Below, one piece after another: positions 33,521 through 43,121 of a DNA stretch of 64,000 bases; position 1 is the stretch's first letter; the number at the start of each line of letters is the position of its first letter. Under the pieces are notes generated by a model. That model was not told the origin of the DNA and ran no database searches. It saw only the letters and a program-made list of their open reading frames with translations. The position numbers and the translations under genes were made by a program. Source of the stretch: Caryophanales bacterium (GTDB lineage: Bacteria; Bacillota; Bacilli; Paenibacillales; CANHCR01); contig CANHCR010000005.1 in assembly GCA_947459205.1 (NCBI GenBank), forward strand, positions 1-64,000. The letters are read 5' to 3'.

Positions 33521-34081
33521 GTGAAGTTCAATCGTCAAAAAATTTGGTTTTTCAGCATGGTGGGCTTGATGGCGGTGTTATCTGCGTACTATTTACTGAG
33601 CGAAGATGTGCAGCAACCAATTGATGCACCACAAGTAAGTGCCGAGCAAGCGACTGATCAGGTGGAAGTGAGCGCAGGTGAAGTACGTGAGGTCACGGAC
33701 GAAGAGGTAATCAAGCAATTACAGCAGCAAGGTGGCGAAGATTATTTCACTTCCTACCATCTCAAGCAACGCGAACAGCTGGCGCGTGAAACCGAGAAGT
33801 ATATGAAAATTATCACCGATCCCGAGGCGTCGACACAAGCGGTCAGCAGCGCAATGACGGCAATGCAACAACTGGAGGATCGCAGTGAGCAAACGACGGA
33901 AGTACAAGAAAAATTGCAACAACATTTTGCTGATGCTGTGATTGAACAAGAAAACGAGCGCTGGAAGGTGACCGTGCAAGCTGCTGAACTGAACAAGGAG
34001 CAGGCTGTCCATATTGTACAAATTGTAACTGAGGAATTAAAAATAGCGCCGGAGCGGGTTGCGGTGCAGTATCGACAGTAA
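33521..34081 (+). CDS. spoIIIAH: Stage III sporulation protein AH
   Basis: Mother-cell partner of SpoIIQ that bridges the intermembrane space. The 186 residues have an N-terminal TM (WFFSMVGLMAVLSAYYLLS) and a C-terminal EscJ/YscJ-like ring domain (ITDPEASTQAVSSAMTAM to ERVAVQYRQ). The start is GTG 33521, eight bases after AAGGAG; the track start 33512 is within that site. Last gene of the operon. Confidence 0.94.
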   Translation: MKFNRQKIWFFSMVGLMAVLSAYYLLSEDVQQPIDAPQVSAEQATDQVEVSAGEVREVTDEEVIKQLQQQGGEDYFTSYHLKQREQLARETEKYMKIITDPEASTQAVSSAMTAMQQLEDRSEQTTEVQEKLQQHFADAVIEQENERWKVTVQAAELNKEQAVHIVQIVTEELKIAPERVAVQYRQ

Positions 34082-34114
34082 TTGGGTTCACGCGTCTGTC
34101 ACATTTTCAAAACA

Positions 34115-34151
34115 GGGTCCGAACGAGTGGTTCGGGCTCTTTATATTTTTC
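34115..34151 (+). terminator. Terminator after spoIIIAH
   Basis: CCGAAC / GTTCGG core with a 5-base loop, extended by weaker pairs and followed by a T-rich run. Confidence 0.65.
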
Positions 34152-34158
34152 CATCATG

Positions 34159-34167
34159 TGCTATAAT
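34159..34167 (+). promoter_or_regulatory. Extended -10 promoter of accB
   Basis: TGCTATAAT, a perfect extended -10, about 45 bases before the accB ATG. The -35 is weak. Confidence 0.6.
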
Positions 34168-34211
34168 GTTCTCATTGCATCTCTTAAACCATTGAGGAGT
34201 GAACATAACGG

Positions 34212-34745
34212 ATGTATAAAATCAGTGAATTGCGTGAACTCATTAAACTACTGGATCAAACGTCGATTCATTCTATTGAGATTGAGAATGAACACGGCAA
34301 ATTGGCGATCAAAAAGCCGAAACTAGCCGAATCGGTGATTGTTTCTGCACCGCCGACGATTATGCCGAATCCGGCTTTGATTCCGCAACCTGCTTATTCT
34401 GTACCGCAAGTACCAGCAGCTGGCTTTGCCCCAGTGGTTCCTGCGGCATCTTTAGAGGCGCCTGCATCTGCACCTGCTGAAGTTGCAGAGGATGATAGCA
34501 ACTTACACAAAATCGTCTCGCCGATGGTCGGTACGTTTTATCGTAAACCGTCTCCTGACAACCCTGATTATGTGAACGTCGGCGACCGTGTAACCGCAGA
34601 TAAAGTGGTTTGTATCTTAGAAGCGATGAAACTGATGAACGAACTGAAAGCGGAAGTAGACGGCGAGATTGTCAAAATTTTAGTTAGCGACGGTCAAATT
34701 GTCGAGTTCGGTCAGCCATTGTTTCTCGTGAAAACAGACGCATAA
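34212..34745 (+). CDS. accB: Biotin carboxyl carrier protein of acetyl-CoA carboxylase
   Basis: Carries the biotin that accepts CO2 from AccC and delivers it to the carboxyltransferase in the first step of fatty-acid synthesis. The 177 residues comprise an N-terminal helix region (ISELRELIKLLDQTSIHSIEIENE), a Pro/Ala-rich linker, and a C-terminal biotinyl domain with EAMKLMNEL, the modified residue being Lys140. GAGGAG lies upstream at slightly long spacing. It forms an operon with accC 16 bases downstream. Confidence 0.96.
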   Translation: MYKISELRELIKLLDQTSIHSIEIENEHGKLAIKKPKLAESVIVSAPPTIMPNPALIPQPAYSVPQVPAAGFAPVVPAASLEAPASAPAEVAEDDSNLHKIVSPMVGTFYRKPSPDNPDYVNVGDRVTADKVVCILEAMKLMNELKAEVDGEIVKILVSDGQIVEFGQPLFLVKTDA

Positions 34746-34761
34746 GGAGCGATTTCCTCGG

Positions 34762-36132
34762 ATGGAAACGAAGAAGTTTAACAAAGTACTGATTGCCAAC
34801 CGCGGTGAAATTGCCGTGCGCATCATCCGTGCATGCCAAGAAATGGGCATCATGACGGTGGCGGTATTTTCTGAACCCGATCGCAACGCTTTGCATGTGC
34901 AGTTGGCTGATGAAGCGTATTGTATCGGACCGAGGTTGTCTTCAGAAAGTTATTTGAATATGTTCAATATATTGGCTGTCGCAACGAAAACGAATTGCGA
35001 TGCGATTCACCCTGGTTATGGCTTTTTGTCGGAAAATGCAAGATTTGCGGAAAGTTGCGAACGTTGCAATGTGACGTTTATCGGTCCGTCGGCAGATGCT
35101 ATATCTAAAATGGGCGACAAGTCGATGGCTAAAGATACGATGAAACAGGCAAATGTGCCGGTCATTCCAGGTTCGGAGGGAATCGTCGAAGATATCGAAG
35201 AAGCGCTCGCCATCGGACGTGAAATCGGGTATCCGCTCATTATTAAAGCGACTGCAGGTGGCGGCGGAAAAGGCATACGGATTGCCGAAGATGAAGAATC
35301 GCTAGTCCAGCAGATTGAACAGGCGCAGCAGGAAGCAGAGAAAGCGTTTGGAAATGCGGGCGTTTACTTGGAAAAGTATTTAACCGGCATGAAGCACGTT
35401 GAGATTCAAATCATCGCTGATCGCCATGGAAATGTGGTTTATTTGGGCGAACGCGACTGTTCCGTACAGCGTCGTCGCCAAAAGTTGATTGAAGAGGCTC
35501 CTTGCCCGATTTTGCAACCAGAAGTTCGTGTCAAAATGGGGGAAGCGGCGGTTCGTGCTGCCAAAGCGGTCAATTATTGCGGAGCGGGAACACTTGAATT
35601 TTTAATGGCGCCAAACGGCGAATTTTATTTCATGGAAATGAATACTCGAATTCAAGTGGAGCATCCGGTAACAGAGATGATTACCGGTATTGATTTAATT
35701 AAGGAGATGCTTTCTGTGGCAGCGGGCAATCCGCTTTCTTTCACACAGGAAGATGTGCAAATCAAGGGTTGGTCCATCGAATGTCGCATCAATGCCGAAA
35801 ACCCAGCGAACAATTTCTTGCCGACACCAGGTACGATTGACAACTACTTGCCACCAGGTGGGTTTGGCGTGCGACTTGAGAGTTCATGTTATACTGGATG
35901 TGTGATTTCGCCGTTTTATGATTCGATGATTGCCAAATTGATTGTTTGGGGTAAAACGCGTCAGGAAGCAATCGCTCGTATGGACCGCGCATTGCGCGAG
36001 TTTGTCATTGTCGGCAAAGGCGTACATACGACGATTCCTTTTCATTTAAGTGTACTTGAGCATCCTAAATTTATTTCGGGTGAATGCGACATAAAATTTT
36101 TGGAAGAACATGATATAATTATCTCGGAATAG
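34762..36132 (+). CDS. accC: Biotin carboxylase subunit of acetyl-CoA carboxylase
   Basis: ATP-dependent carboxylation of AccB-biotin. The 456 residues have the ATP-grasp architecture: KVLIANRGEIAVRIIRACQEMG at the N-terminus, the glycine-rich loop KATAGGGGKGIR, EKYLTGMKHVEIQI, ERDCSVQRRRQKLIEEAPCP, and FMEMNTRIQVEHPVTEMITG with the catalytic region. AAGGAGC precedes the ATG. Confidence 0.97.
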   Translation: METKKFNKVLIANRGEIAVRIIRACQEMGIMTVAVFSEPDRNALHVQLADEAYCIGPRLSSESYLNMFNILAVATKTNCDAIHPGYGFLSENARFAESCERCNVTFIGPSADAISKMGDKSMAKDTMKQANVPVIPGSEGIVEDIEEALAIGREIGYPLIIKATAGGGGKGIRIAEDEESLVQQIEQAQQEAEKAFGNAGVYLEKYLTGMKHVEIQIIADRHGNVVYLGERDCSVQRRRQKLIEEAPCPILQPEVRVKMGEAAVRAAKAVNYCGAGTLEFLMAPNGEFYFMEMNTRIQVEHPVTEMITGIDLIKEMLSVAAGNPLSFTQEDVQIKGWSIECRINAENPANNFLPTPGTIDNYLPPGGFGVRLESSCYTGCVISPFYDSMIAKLIVWGKTRQEAIARMDRALREFVIVGKGVHTTIPFHLSVLEHPKFISGECDIKFLEEHDIIISE

Positions 36133-36176
36133 CGCATATAATATGAATAGAACGAGCAAAGAAAGGAAGGGGAACG

Positions 36177-36572
36177 ATGAGTAACATTCCGCCCGAGTTT
36201 GTGCAAGGTGCAGTCGGCACGATTCAGATTGCTCCCTCTGTATTTGAGGCAATTGCCACATCCGCAACGTTGGAAGTGCCTGGCATCGTCCAATTGAGCA
36301 CCGGTTTGGTTCAAGATTTCTTCGGAAAAAAAGGTGTGAAAGTCGAAATTGGCGAACAAGATGTCGAGATTCATTTGTCGCTCGTCGTCGAGTATGGATC
36401 GCCAATCCCGCCGATTATCCGGCGTGTGCAAGAAAACGTCCGTGATCAAATTGAGGCAATGACCGGACTGCAAGTGAAAGCATGTCACGTGAACGTTCAG
36501 GGTATTCATGTTTCTGATCCCGAGAAGCGCCGTCAAGAAGCACAACCAGTGAAGTCGAGATCACTCACATAA
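36177..36572 (+). CDS. Asp23/Gls24 family envelope stress protein
   Basis: A 131-residue YqhY-type protein (Asp23/DUF322). The conserved core runs GTIQIAPSVFEAIATSATLEVPGI, VKVEIGEQDVEIHLSLVVEYG and IEAMTGLQVKACHVNVQGI. In Bacillales YqhY sits next to accBC and influences acetyl-CoA carboxylase activity; here it follows accC by 44 bases. The next gene, amaP, anchors Asp23-type proteins at the membrane in S. aureus. AAGGAAGG ribosome-binding site. Confidence 0.93.
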   Translation: MSNIPPEFVQGAVGTIQIAPSVFEAIATSATLEVPGIVQLSTGLVQDFFGKKGVKVEIGEQDVEIHLSLVVEYGSPIPPIIRRVQENVRDQIEAMTGLQVKACHVNVQGIHVSDPEKRRQEAQPVKSRSLT

Positions 36573-36576
36573 ACAC

Positions 36577-36600
36577 AAACCCCCTGAATTCAGGGGGTTT
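36577..36600. terminator. Palindrome between asp23 and amaP
   Basis: Perfect dyad with 12-base arms AAACCCCCTGAA / TTCAGGGGGTTT. The T run is short, so it may be a partial terminator or RNA-stability hairpin reducing downstream expression. Confidence 0.7.
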
Positions 36601-36625
36601 CATTCAGTAAAAGAGGTGGACAGGC

Positions 36626-37183
36626 ATGGCTAATTTTTTTGATCGATTGTTTTTATTTTTGTTCTCGGTCGCAGTATGTATCGTTAGTGCGACAGTGCTT
36701 GTTGCGGCTTTAGGTGTGGTGGACGAGCTAGACTCGCTAAATTTTGTCCGCGATGTGTTTGAATTCAGTTGGATCAACAACACGGTGATCATATCTGCGT
36801 TTGTCATGTTTTTGCTTGCTGTTCGCTATGCTTACGTGAGCGTTAAGGTGCAGAACCCACGCAAATCGTCTTACAATTTGTTGACCCCGCTCGGTGAAAT
36901 TATGATTTCTATCGACACCATCGAAAATCTTGCTTTGAAGGCAGCGGGAACGGTGCGCGGCGTGAAAGACATTAAGGCCAAAGTGAAAATCGGCAAACAA
37001 GGGCTTGAACTTGCTGTACGCGTTGTTGTCGACGGTGTGCATTCGATTCCGATTTTGACAGAAGAGATTCAGCAACAGGTAAGTAAAGAGGTCGTTGACA
37101 TTACTGGCATTCAGGTGAGCAATGTATCGGTGTTCGTGTCCAACATTATTCAAAACCAATCTGTCAGACGTCGCGTAGAATAG
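36626..37183 (+). CDS. amaP: Alkaline-shock membrane anchor protein AmaP
   Basis: A 185-residue membrane protein with two N-terminal TM helices (LFLFLFSVAVCIVSATVLVAAL and WINNTVIISAFVMFLLAVRYAYV) and an Asp23-like cytosolic domain (IMISIDTIENLALKAAGTVRGVKDIKAKV). In S. aureus AmaP recruits Asp23 to the membrane. AGAGGTGG precedes the ATG. Confidence 0.92.
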   Translation: MANFFDRLFLFLFSVAVCIVSATVLVAALGVVDELDSLNFVRDVFEFSWINNTVIISAFVMFLLAVRYAYVSVKVQNPRKSSYNLLTPLGEIMISIDTIENLALKAAGTVRGVKDIKAKVKIGKQGLELAVRVVVDGVHSIPILTEEIQQQVSKEVVDITGIQVSNVSVFVSNIIQNQSVRRRVE

Positions 37184-37195
37184 GGGTGCTTGTTC

Positions 37196-37411
37196 ATGTG
37201 GTCGAACCTTTGGAATGATCATCGTGGCAGCATTGCCGGTTTATTGATTGGATTGCTGCTCGGATTTATTTACCTAATCGCTGGATTTTGGAACATGCTT
37301 GTGTTTGCTGCAATCGTGTTTATTGCTTATTTGACTGGCAAACATTATGCAAGATTGGACACCGTAATTGCCGAACTGGCACAACGGTTGCTAGAGCGTT
37401 TTCGAAAATAG
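37196..37411 (+). CDS. DUF2273 small membrane protein
   Basis: A 71-residue protein with two TM helices (GSIAGLLIGLLLGFIYLIAGFW, LVFAAIVFIAYLTG), a standard companion of asp23 and amaP. The start is ATG 37196 after AGGGGTG; the TTG at 37190 is too close to that site. Biochemical role unknown. Confidence 0.9.
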   Translation: MWSNLWNDHRGSIAGLLIGLLLGFIYLIAGFWNMLVFAAIVFIAYLTGKHYARLDTVIAELAQRLLERFRK

Positions 37412-37422
37412 GAGGGACATCT

Positions 37423-37893
37423 TTGAGGAGAAGACTCGCGCGCGAACTGGTCGTGCAAATTTTGTATTATTTAGAGCTAAATGAAGTGCCGTCTTATAAT
37501 GCGGCTGATTATGTCATTGACGAAATCCGTGAAAATGATGAGGGAAAGATGCTTCTGGAAAATGATGTGATTGATGCGAACCATATCATGTCGTTAGTAG
37601 CTGGAACGCGCCAAAACGCCTCGCAATTTGACCGGATTTTTTCTGATTATTTGAAAAAGTGGAGTTTGGAACGATTGTCTAAAGTAGACATGCAAATTTT
37701 GCGACTTGCATTGTATGAATTGTTGTTTGCTGGCGATGTGCCGCAAGGAGCGGTCATCAATGAGGCGGTTGAACTCGCCAAACGGTTCGGGACTGAAGAG
37801 TCCGGTAAATTTGTGAATGGCGTGCTAGGCAAAGTATTGCTTGATTTGTCTGACATTAAACAGCAATGGGAACAACACGGGGAGGCGCAGTAA
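37423..37893 (+). CDS. nusB: Transcription antitermination protein NusB
   Basis: Binds boxA RNA with S10 in rRNA antitermination. All-helical, 156 residues with the start at TTG 37423 (MRRRLARELVVQILYYLE), seven bases after GGAGG; the track start at 37288 lies in the DUF2273 gene. Family core: LSKVDMQILRLALYELLF, VINEAVELAKRFGTEESGKFVNGVLG. Confidence 0.95.
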   Translation: MRRRLARELVVQILYYLELNEVPSYNAADYVIDEIRENDEGKMLLENDVIDANHIMSLVAGTRQNASQFDRIFSDYLKKWSLERLSKVDMQILRLALYELLFAGDVPQGAVINEAVELAKRFGTEESGKFVNGVLGKVLLDLSDIKQQWEQHGEAQ

Positions 37894-37896
37894 ACG

Positions 37897-38742
37897 ATGA
37901 CAGCGAACATCATCGACGGGAAACTTGTATCGGAACAAATTCGTGGAAAATTACGGGGCGAAATTGAACGATTAAAGGAGTCTGGCGTTACGCCGGGACT
38001 AGCAGTCGTCTTGGTTGGCGAAGACCCTGCCTCGCAAGTGTATGTGCGCAACAAGGCGCGCTCATGTGAGCAACTCGGGATGTATTCGGAAGTTCATCGT
38101 TTGCCGGCAGAGACGAGTCAAGTCGACTTGCTTGCTTTGATTGAGAAACTGAACGAGCAATCCGAAATTCACGGTATACTTGTACAGTTGCCTTTGCCGA
38201 AGCATATAGAAGAGAAAGCAGTCATTGAGGCGATCAGCGTGGATAAAGACGTTGATGGCTTTCATCCAGAAAATGTTGGACGTTTAGTCGTTGGTGAAGA
38301 GTGTTATGTACCGTGCACACCTGCGGGCGTCATCGAACTTTTGAAACATGCGGATATCGAGATTGCCGGCAAACATGCAGTGGTCGTTGGTAGAAGCAAC
38401 ATTGTCGGCAAACCGGTATCGATTTTGTTGTTGCAAGAGCACGCGACCGTCACGATTTGTCATAGCAAAACAGCGAATTTGCAGGAAGTCATTCAGAGTG
38501 CGGATATCGTCGTGGCAGCGGTGGGACGACCGGAAATGATTGCTGCTAAACACCTCAAACCTGGGGCGGTCGTGATTGACGTCGGCATTAACCGCTTAGC
38601 TGATGGCAGACTTGTCGGAGATGTTGATTTTGAGGATGCTAAACAAGTAGCAAGTTATATTACTCCGGTCCCTGGCGGTGTCGGACCGATGACCATTACG
38701 ATGTTGCTCAAGAATACGGTGGAGGCAGCACGAAGAGCTTGA
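37897..38742 (+). CDS. folD: Methylenetetrahydrofolate dehydrogenase/cyclohydrolase
   Basis: Bifunctional 281-residue enzyme interconverting 5,10-methylene-, methenyl- and 10-formyl-tetrahydrofolate. Signatures: [22 protein letters not shown] (with catalytic Lys), [40 protein letters not shown] and the C-terminal [14 protein letters not shown]. It follows nusB by 3 bases. Confidence 0.97.
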   Translation: MTANIIDGKLVSEQIRGKLRGEIERLKESGVTPGLAVVLVGEDPASQVYVRNKARSCEQLGMYSEVHRLPAETSQVDLLALIEKLNEQSEIHGILVQLPLPKHIEEKAVIEAISVDKDVDGFHPENVGRLVVGEECYVPCTPAGVIELLKHADIEIAGKHAVVVGRSNIVGKPVSILLLQEHATVTICHSKTANLQEVIQSADIVVAAVGRPEMIAAKHLKPGAVVIDVGINRLADGRLVGDVDFEDAKQVASYITPVPGGVGPMTITMLLKNTVEAARRA

Positions 38743-38760
38743 CAAGGAGGCAGTATTCCT

Positions 38761-40008
38761 ATGTTTGAATCATCGGATGTGTATACCGTTACAGAAGTTA
38801 CGCAACAAGTGAAGCATATGTTTGATTCGAATTCTTTGCTCAACAGCGTTTCGGTGCAAGGTGAAATTTCGAACTACAAGTTGTACCCGAGCGGTCACAT
38901 GTATTTTACGCTGAAAGATGATACAAGTAAATTGAAAATGGTGATGTTTGCCGGTGCGAACCGTCGACTTACGTTTGTTCCTCGTGACGGAATGCAGGTG
39001 GTTGCGCGCGGTGCAGTCACTGTGTATGAACGAGACGGACAGTATCAGATGACTGTTAATCAGATGCAACAGGCTGGTGTTGGGCAGTTATATGTTCGCC
39101 TTGAACAATTGAAGGAAAAATTAATGGCGGAGGGTTTGTTTGACTCGCGCTATAAAAAACAATTGCCGATGTATCCCCGTACGATAGCTGTGGTTACTTC
39201 AGAGGCTGGTGCGGTCATTAGAGATATTATTACGACCGTTGAGCGGCGCTACCCACTTGCGCAGATTGTCCTTTATCCAGCGCAAGTTCAAGGGGAGGAT
39301 GCGCCACCGACGATTGTTAGAGCAATCGAGATGGTGAATGAAGCTAACGCGGCCGACGTGATGATTGTGGGTCGTGGCGGTGGTTCTATCGAAGAATTGT
39401 GGGCGTTTAATGATGAGCGGGTGGCGCGTGCGATCTTCGCCTCGGGTATTCCGGTCATCTCTGCAGTTGGACATGAGACGGATCACACCATCGCAGATTA
39501 TGTCGCCGATTTCCGTGCGCCGACGCCGACCGCCGCTGCTGAGATGGCAGTACCCGATCAAAAGGTGTTGCGTCAGCGTGTGCTAGATTGGCAACAGCGT
39601 ATGACGCGCGCCCTTCAACAGAAGGCGTCGAGAACACGTGAACAACTGCATTCACTTCAGCGCTCGCCGATGTTGAAACAGCCACTGCAGCTCATTCAAA
39701 TGCGCATGCAGGAAGCAGACAAACTGATGATGCGCCTGCGTTCAGCGACGGAAGCAGTTGTTTCTGAGCAACGTGAGCAATTCAATGTACAGCTGGCTAG
39801 GCTCGATTCGCTTAGTCCATTAAAAGTGATGAATCGCGGTTATAGTTTGCTTTATGATGGGAGCGGAAAACGGTTGCTCCAATCTGTTACGCAATCGGCG
39901 ATCGGCGAGCACATTCAGGTTCGTCTGCTGGATGGACGACTGACTTGTACTGTCGCGAACATAGAACTTGAGCAGAATAACAAGGGAGATGGTTCGAATG
40001 AGTCTTGA
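38761..40008 (+). CDS. xseA: Exodeoxyribonuclease VII large subunit
   Basis: Catalytic subunit of single-strand exonuclease VII. The 415 residues have an N-terminal OB fold (SVQGEISNYKLYPSGHMYFTLKDD), a nuclease domain with VVTSEAGAVIRDIITTVERRYP, GRGGGSIEELWAFNDE and SAVGHETDHTIADYVADFRAPTPTAAAE, and a C-terminal coiled coil. It is somewhat shorter than the ~450 of B. subtilis. AAGGAGG precedes the ATG, and it overlaps xseB by 11 bases. Confidence 0.95.
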   Translation: MFESSDVYTVTEVTQQVKHMFDSNSLLNSVSVQGEISNYKLYPSGHMYFTLKDDTSKLKMVMFAGANRRLTFVPRDGMQVVARGAVTVYERDGQYQMTVNQMQQAGVGQLYVRLEQLKEKLMAEGLFDSRYKKQLPMYPRTIAVVTSEAGAVIRDIITTVERRYPLAQIVLYPAQVQGEDAPPTIVRAIEMVNEANAADVMIVGRGGGSIEELWAFNDERVARAIFASGIPVISAVGHETDHTIADYVADFRAPTPTAAAEMAVPDQKVLRQRVLDWQQRMTRALQQKASRTREQLHSLQRSPMLKQPLQLIQMRMQEADKLMMRLRSATEAVVSEQREQFNVQLARLDSLSPLKVMNRGYSLLYDGSGKRLLQSVTQSAIGEHIQVRLLDGRLTCTVANIELEQNNKGDGSNES

Positions 40009-40207
40009 ACATTTGACGTTTGATGAAGCGATTAAACAACTTGACGAAGTCGTCAAACAACTGGAATCCGGTCAACTTAGTTTGGAAAAATCGGTCGAGT
40101 TATATGAAACGGGCATGCGACTTTCCGTCTATTGCGATATGAAATTGAAACTAGCGGAGTTGAAAATTGAAAAAGTGACGCAATCCGGCAAGGAGGGAGC
40201 GAATTGA
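39998..40207 (+). CDS. xseB: Exodeoxyribonuclease VII small subunit
   Basis: A 69-residue helical hairpin that binds XseA. FDEAIKQLDEVVKQLESGQLSLEKSVELYETGM is diagnostic. The start is ATG 39998 after AAGGGAG; the track's 39968 start is inside xseA. Its stop overlaps the ispA TTG start. Confidence 0.94.
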   Translation: MSLEHLTFDEAIKQLDEVVKQLESGQLSLEKSVELYETGMRLSVYCDMKLKLAELKIEKVTQSGKEGAN

Positions 40208-41109
40208 GCGCTCCTTTGACGCTGGCTCAATTTTTACAACAATCGACGGAGCAGGTGGAAGCAGCGTTCACTCGCATCTTCCCTGAACAGTGGCCAGTTC
40301 AACAACGATTGCGTGATTCGATGGAATATTCGTTGTTTGCTGGTGGCAAACGAATTCGCCCAGCCTTGCTGTTTGCTGCTGTCGAAAGTCTAGGGAAGAC
40401 GCACGAACACGCGGTCGCCGCTGCCTGTGCAATTGAGATGATTCATACGTATTCTCTCATCCATGACGATTTGCCAGCAATGGATGACGACGACATGCGT
40501 CGTGGTAAACCAACGAATCATATCGTGTACGGTGAGGCTATGGCGATTTTGGCTGGTGACGGCTTGTTGACACATGCGTTTTATGTGCTCTCGACAGCGG
40601 CTTCGGTCGGCAAAGCATCGACGGAAGCGACATTAGCTGCTGTTGCTGAACTTGCCAAATTAGCTGGCATCGGCGGTATGGTCAGCGGTCAGGCTGCTGA
40701 TATCATGGGCGAACAGGGCGTGACATCACTAGAGCAACTGATTGCGATTCATCGTGAGAAAACAGGAGCGCTGATCGCGGGATCTCTGAAGATTGGCGGT
40801 TTGCTTGGCGGAGCGAATGCGCGGCAATTGGCTGCGTTAGATCAATTCGGATACAAAATCGGGCTTGCTTTTCAAATACAAGATGATGTTTTAGACTTGA
40901 CGGGCACTACCGAAAAGTTAGGGAAACCGCAAAAGAGTGACGAAAAATCACAAAAGGTGACTTATCCATATTTTCTTGGTATCGAGGGCTCACGTCTTGA
41001 GATTGAGCGCTTGACCGATGAGGCAAAACAGTTGATTTTGCAAGCTGGATTTGTCAAACCGCAACGTTTAATGGAGATTGCTGACTATTTGTTGAACCGT
41101 GATCGTTAA
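40204..41109 (+). CDS. ispA: Farnesyl diphosphate synthase
   Basis: A 301-residue prenyltransferase that condenses DMAPP/GPP with IPP. First Asp-rich motif IHDDLPAMDDDDMRRG and second FQIQDDVLDLTG are both intact; FAGGKRIRPAL and GEAMAILAGDGLL also match. The TTG start overlaps xseB by 4 bases. It is followed by dxs, another isoprenoid gene. Confidence 0.95.
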   Translation: MSAPLTLAQFLQQSTEQVEAAFTRIFPEQWPVQQRLRDSMEYSLFAGGKRIRPALLFAAVESLGKTHEHAVAAACAIEMIHTYSLIHDDLPAMDDDDMRRGKPTNHIVYGEAMAILAGDGLLTHAFYVLSTAASVGKASTEATLAAVAELAKLAGIGGMVSGQAADIMGEQGVTSLEQLIAIHREKTGALIAGSLKIGGLLGGANARQLAALDQFGYKIGLAFQIQDDVLDLTGTTEKLGKPQKSDEKSQKVTYPYFLGIEGSRLEIERLTDEAKQLILQAGFVKPQRLMEIADYLLNRDR

Positions 41110-41140
41110 ACATGGTTTATGTGAGATTGTATAAGTTTTG

Positions 41141-41149
41141 TGTTATAAT
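41141..41149 (+). promoter_or_regulatory. Extended -10 promoter of dxs
   Basis: TGTTATAAT, a perfect extended -10, 34 bases before the dxs ATG. No strong -35 is seen. Confidence 0.5.
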
Positions 41150-41183
41150 ACTGTTAAATTCGTAAGGAAAGCGGGGTCTTCTA

Positions 41184-43073
41184 ATGCTGCTCGAACGCAT
41201 CGATCAACCGTCCGATCTGAAAGAACTGCAACTTGAACAACTAGAGCAACTTGCGACCGAAATTCGCCAGTTTTTGATTGAAAAACTGTCGATAACGGGC
41301 GGGCACCTTGCGCCCAATTTGGGGATTGTCGAACTGACGCTCGTTCTACATTACTTATACAACAGTCCGCAAGATAAATTTATATTTGACGTCGGTCATC
41401 AAGCGTATGTACATAAAATGCTGACTGGACGCAAACAGTTATTCGGTCAATTGCGTAAATATAAAGGCTTGTGCGGTTTCCAGAAACGTTCCGAAAGTGA
41501 GCACGACGTTTGGGAAGCGGGTCACAGCAGTACATCGCTGTCAGCAGCGATGGGGATGGCGATTGCGCGCGATCTCAAAAAAGAAGATTTTCAAATCATT
41601 CCCATCATCGGTGATGGTGCGATTACTGGCGGTATGGCGCTCGAGGCACTCAATCATATCGGTCACGAAAAGAAAAAACTGATGGTTATTTTGAATGATA
41701 ATGAGATGTCGATTGCGCCGAATGTCGGTGCGATTCACAATTACCTGAGTAAAATTCGTGCAGGCAGAACGTTTGCTAAAGCGAAAGAAGACTTGGAACA
41801 ATTGATTAAGAAAGTACCTGCAATCGGAGGGAAACTTGCAAAAACGGCGGAACGCTTGAAGGACAGTTTGAAGTATTTGTTGTTTTCTGGAGTGCTGTTC
41901 GAGGAGTTAGGGTTCAAATATTTTGGGCCGATTGATGGACATAACATACCGCTTATGATTGAAACGTTCAAAATGGCGGAACAAATCGATGGTCCGACGA
42001 TGGTTCATGTGATCACGCGTAAAGGTAAAGGTTATGAGCCAGCCGAAAAAGATTCGTATACATGGCACGGAATTAGCCCGTACAAAATTGAGTCTGGAGA
42101 GGTGCTGAAAGTCGTAGGTCAGCAACCTTGGTACTCCGATGTATTTGCCAAAACGCTTATCGAACTGGCTGAACACGACCCGCGAATTGTTGCTGTCACT
42201 GCTGCGATGCCGAGTGGTACGGGATTGTCGAAATTTGCTGACAAATTTCCTGAGCGGATGTTTGATGTCGGGATTGCAGAACAACACGCAACGACGATGT
42301 GCGGTGCACTTGCCGATCAGGGGATGAAACCAGTATTCGGTGTGTATTCGACATTTATGCAACGTGCCTATGATCAAATCGTGCATGATGTTTGTCGCCA
42401 AAAATTAAATGTAATATTCGCCATTGATCGTGCAGGTTTAGTCGGCGCAGATGGCGAAACGCACCAAGGGGTTTATGATATCGCCTACTTGCGTCATTTA
42501 CCAAATATTGTTATTATGATGCCGAAGGATGAAAATGAACTGCGCAATATGCTGAAGACAGCTGTTGACTATGATGATGGGCCCATTGCTGTTCGCTACC
42601 CGCGACGCAACGTTCCAGGTGTCGCAATCGACGAGCAAATCTCTGCGATTCCGATCGGGTCATGGGAACTAATGCAAGACGGCTCCGATGTTGCGTTGCT
42701 TGCGCTTGGACCGATGGTGCAAATTGCCGCGCAAGCTGTCGACTTGCTGAAAAAGGAGAACATTTCCGTCAAACTAATCAATGCACGCTTTGTAAAACCA
42801 CTTGACGAGCGAATGTTGCTCGAACTAGCAGATAGTGGCACGCGCATCGTTACATGTGAAGAAGCGGCTGAAATTGGTGGCCTTGGAAGTGCTGTGCTCG
42901 AGTTTTATGCGAAACATGACCGTCACGACATGCAGGTGAAAGTGATGGGTGTACCAGATTATTTTGTCGAACATGGTTCAGACAAAGAACAACGCCAAGA
43001 AGTAGGGCTTACAGTTGAACAAATGATTGCTAACGTGAAAAGCATGTTGCCGCGCAAACGTCAACATGCATAA
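41184..43073 (+). CDS. dxs: 1-deoxy-D-xylulose-5-phosphate synthase
   Basis: First enzyme of the MEP isoprenoid pathway, thiamine-diphosphate-dependent. The 629 residues have [16 protein letters not shown] and the ThDP-binding [35 protein letters not shown]. The transketolase-like middle ([24 protein letters not shown]) and C-terminal domain are complete. AAGGAAAGCGGGG lies upstream. About 75 bases follow ispA. Confidence 0.97.
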   Translation: MLLERIDQPSDLKELQLEQLEQLATEIRQFLIEKLSITGGHLAPNLGIVELTLVLHYLYNSPQDKFIFDVGHQAYVHKMLTGRKQLFGQLRKYKGLCGFQKRSESEHDVWEAGHSSTSLSAAMGMAIARDLKKEDFQIIPIIGDGAITGGMALEALNHIGHEKKKLMVILNDNEMSIAPNVGAIHNYLSKIRAGRTFAKAKEDLEQLIKKVPAIGGKLAKTAERLKDSLKYLLFSGVLFEELGFKYFGPIDGHNIPLMIETFKMAEQIDGPTMVHVITRKGKGYEPAEKDSYTWHGISPYKIESGEVLKVVGQQPWYSDVFAKTLIELAEHDPRIVAVTAAMPSGTGLSKFADKFPERMFDVGIAEQHATTMCGALADQGMKPVFGVYSTFMQRAYDQIVHDVCRQKLNVIFAIDRAGLVGADGETHQGVYDIAYLRHLPNIVIMMPKDENELRNMLKTAVDYDDGPIAVRYPRRNVPGVAIDEQISAIPIGSWELMQDGSDVALLALGPMVQIAAQAVDLLKKENISVKLINARFVKPLDERMLLELADSGTRIVTCEEAAEIGGLGSAVLEFYAKHDRHDMQVKVMGVPDYFVEHGSDKEQRQEVGLTVEQMIANVKSMLPRKRQHA

Positions 43074-43121
43074 CAAACGGGCATACTTCCATCAATATAT
43101 TTTCTCGAAAAAGGAACGCCA

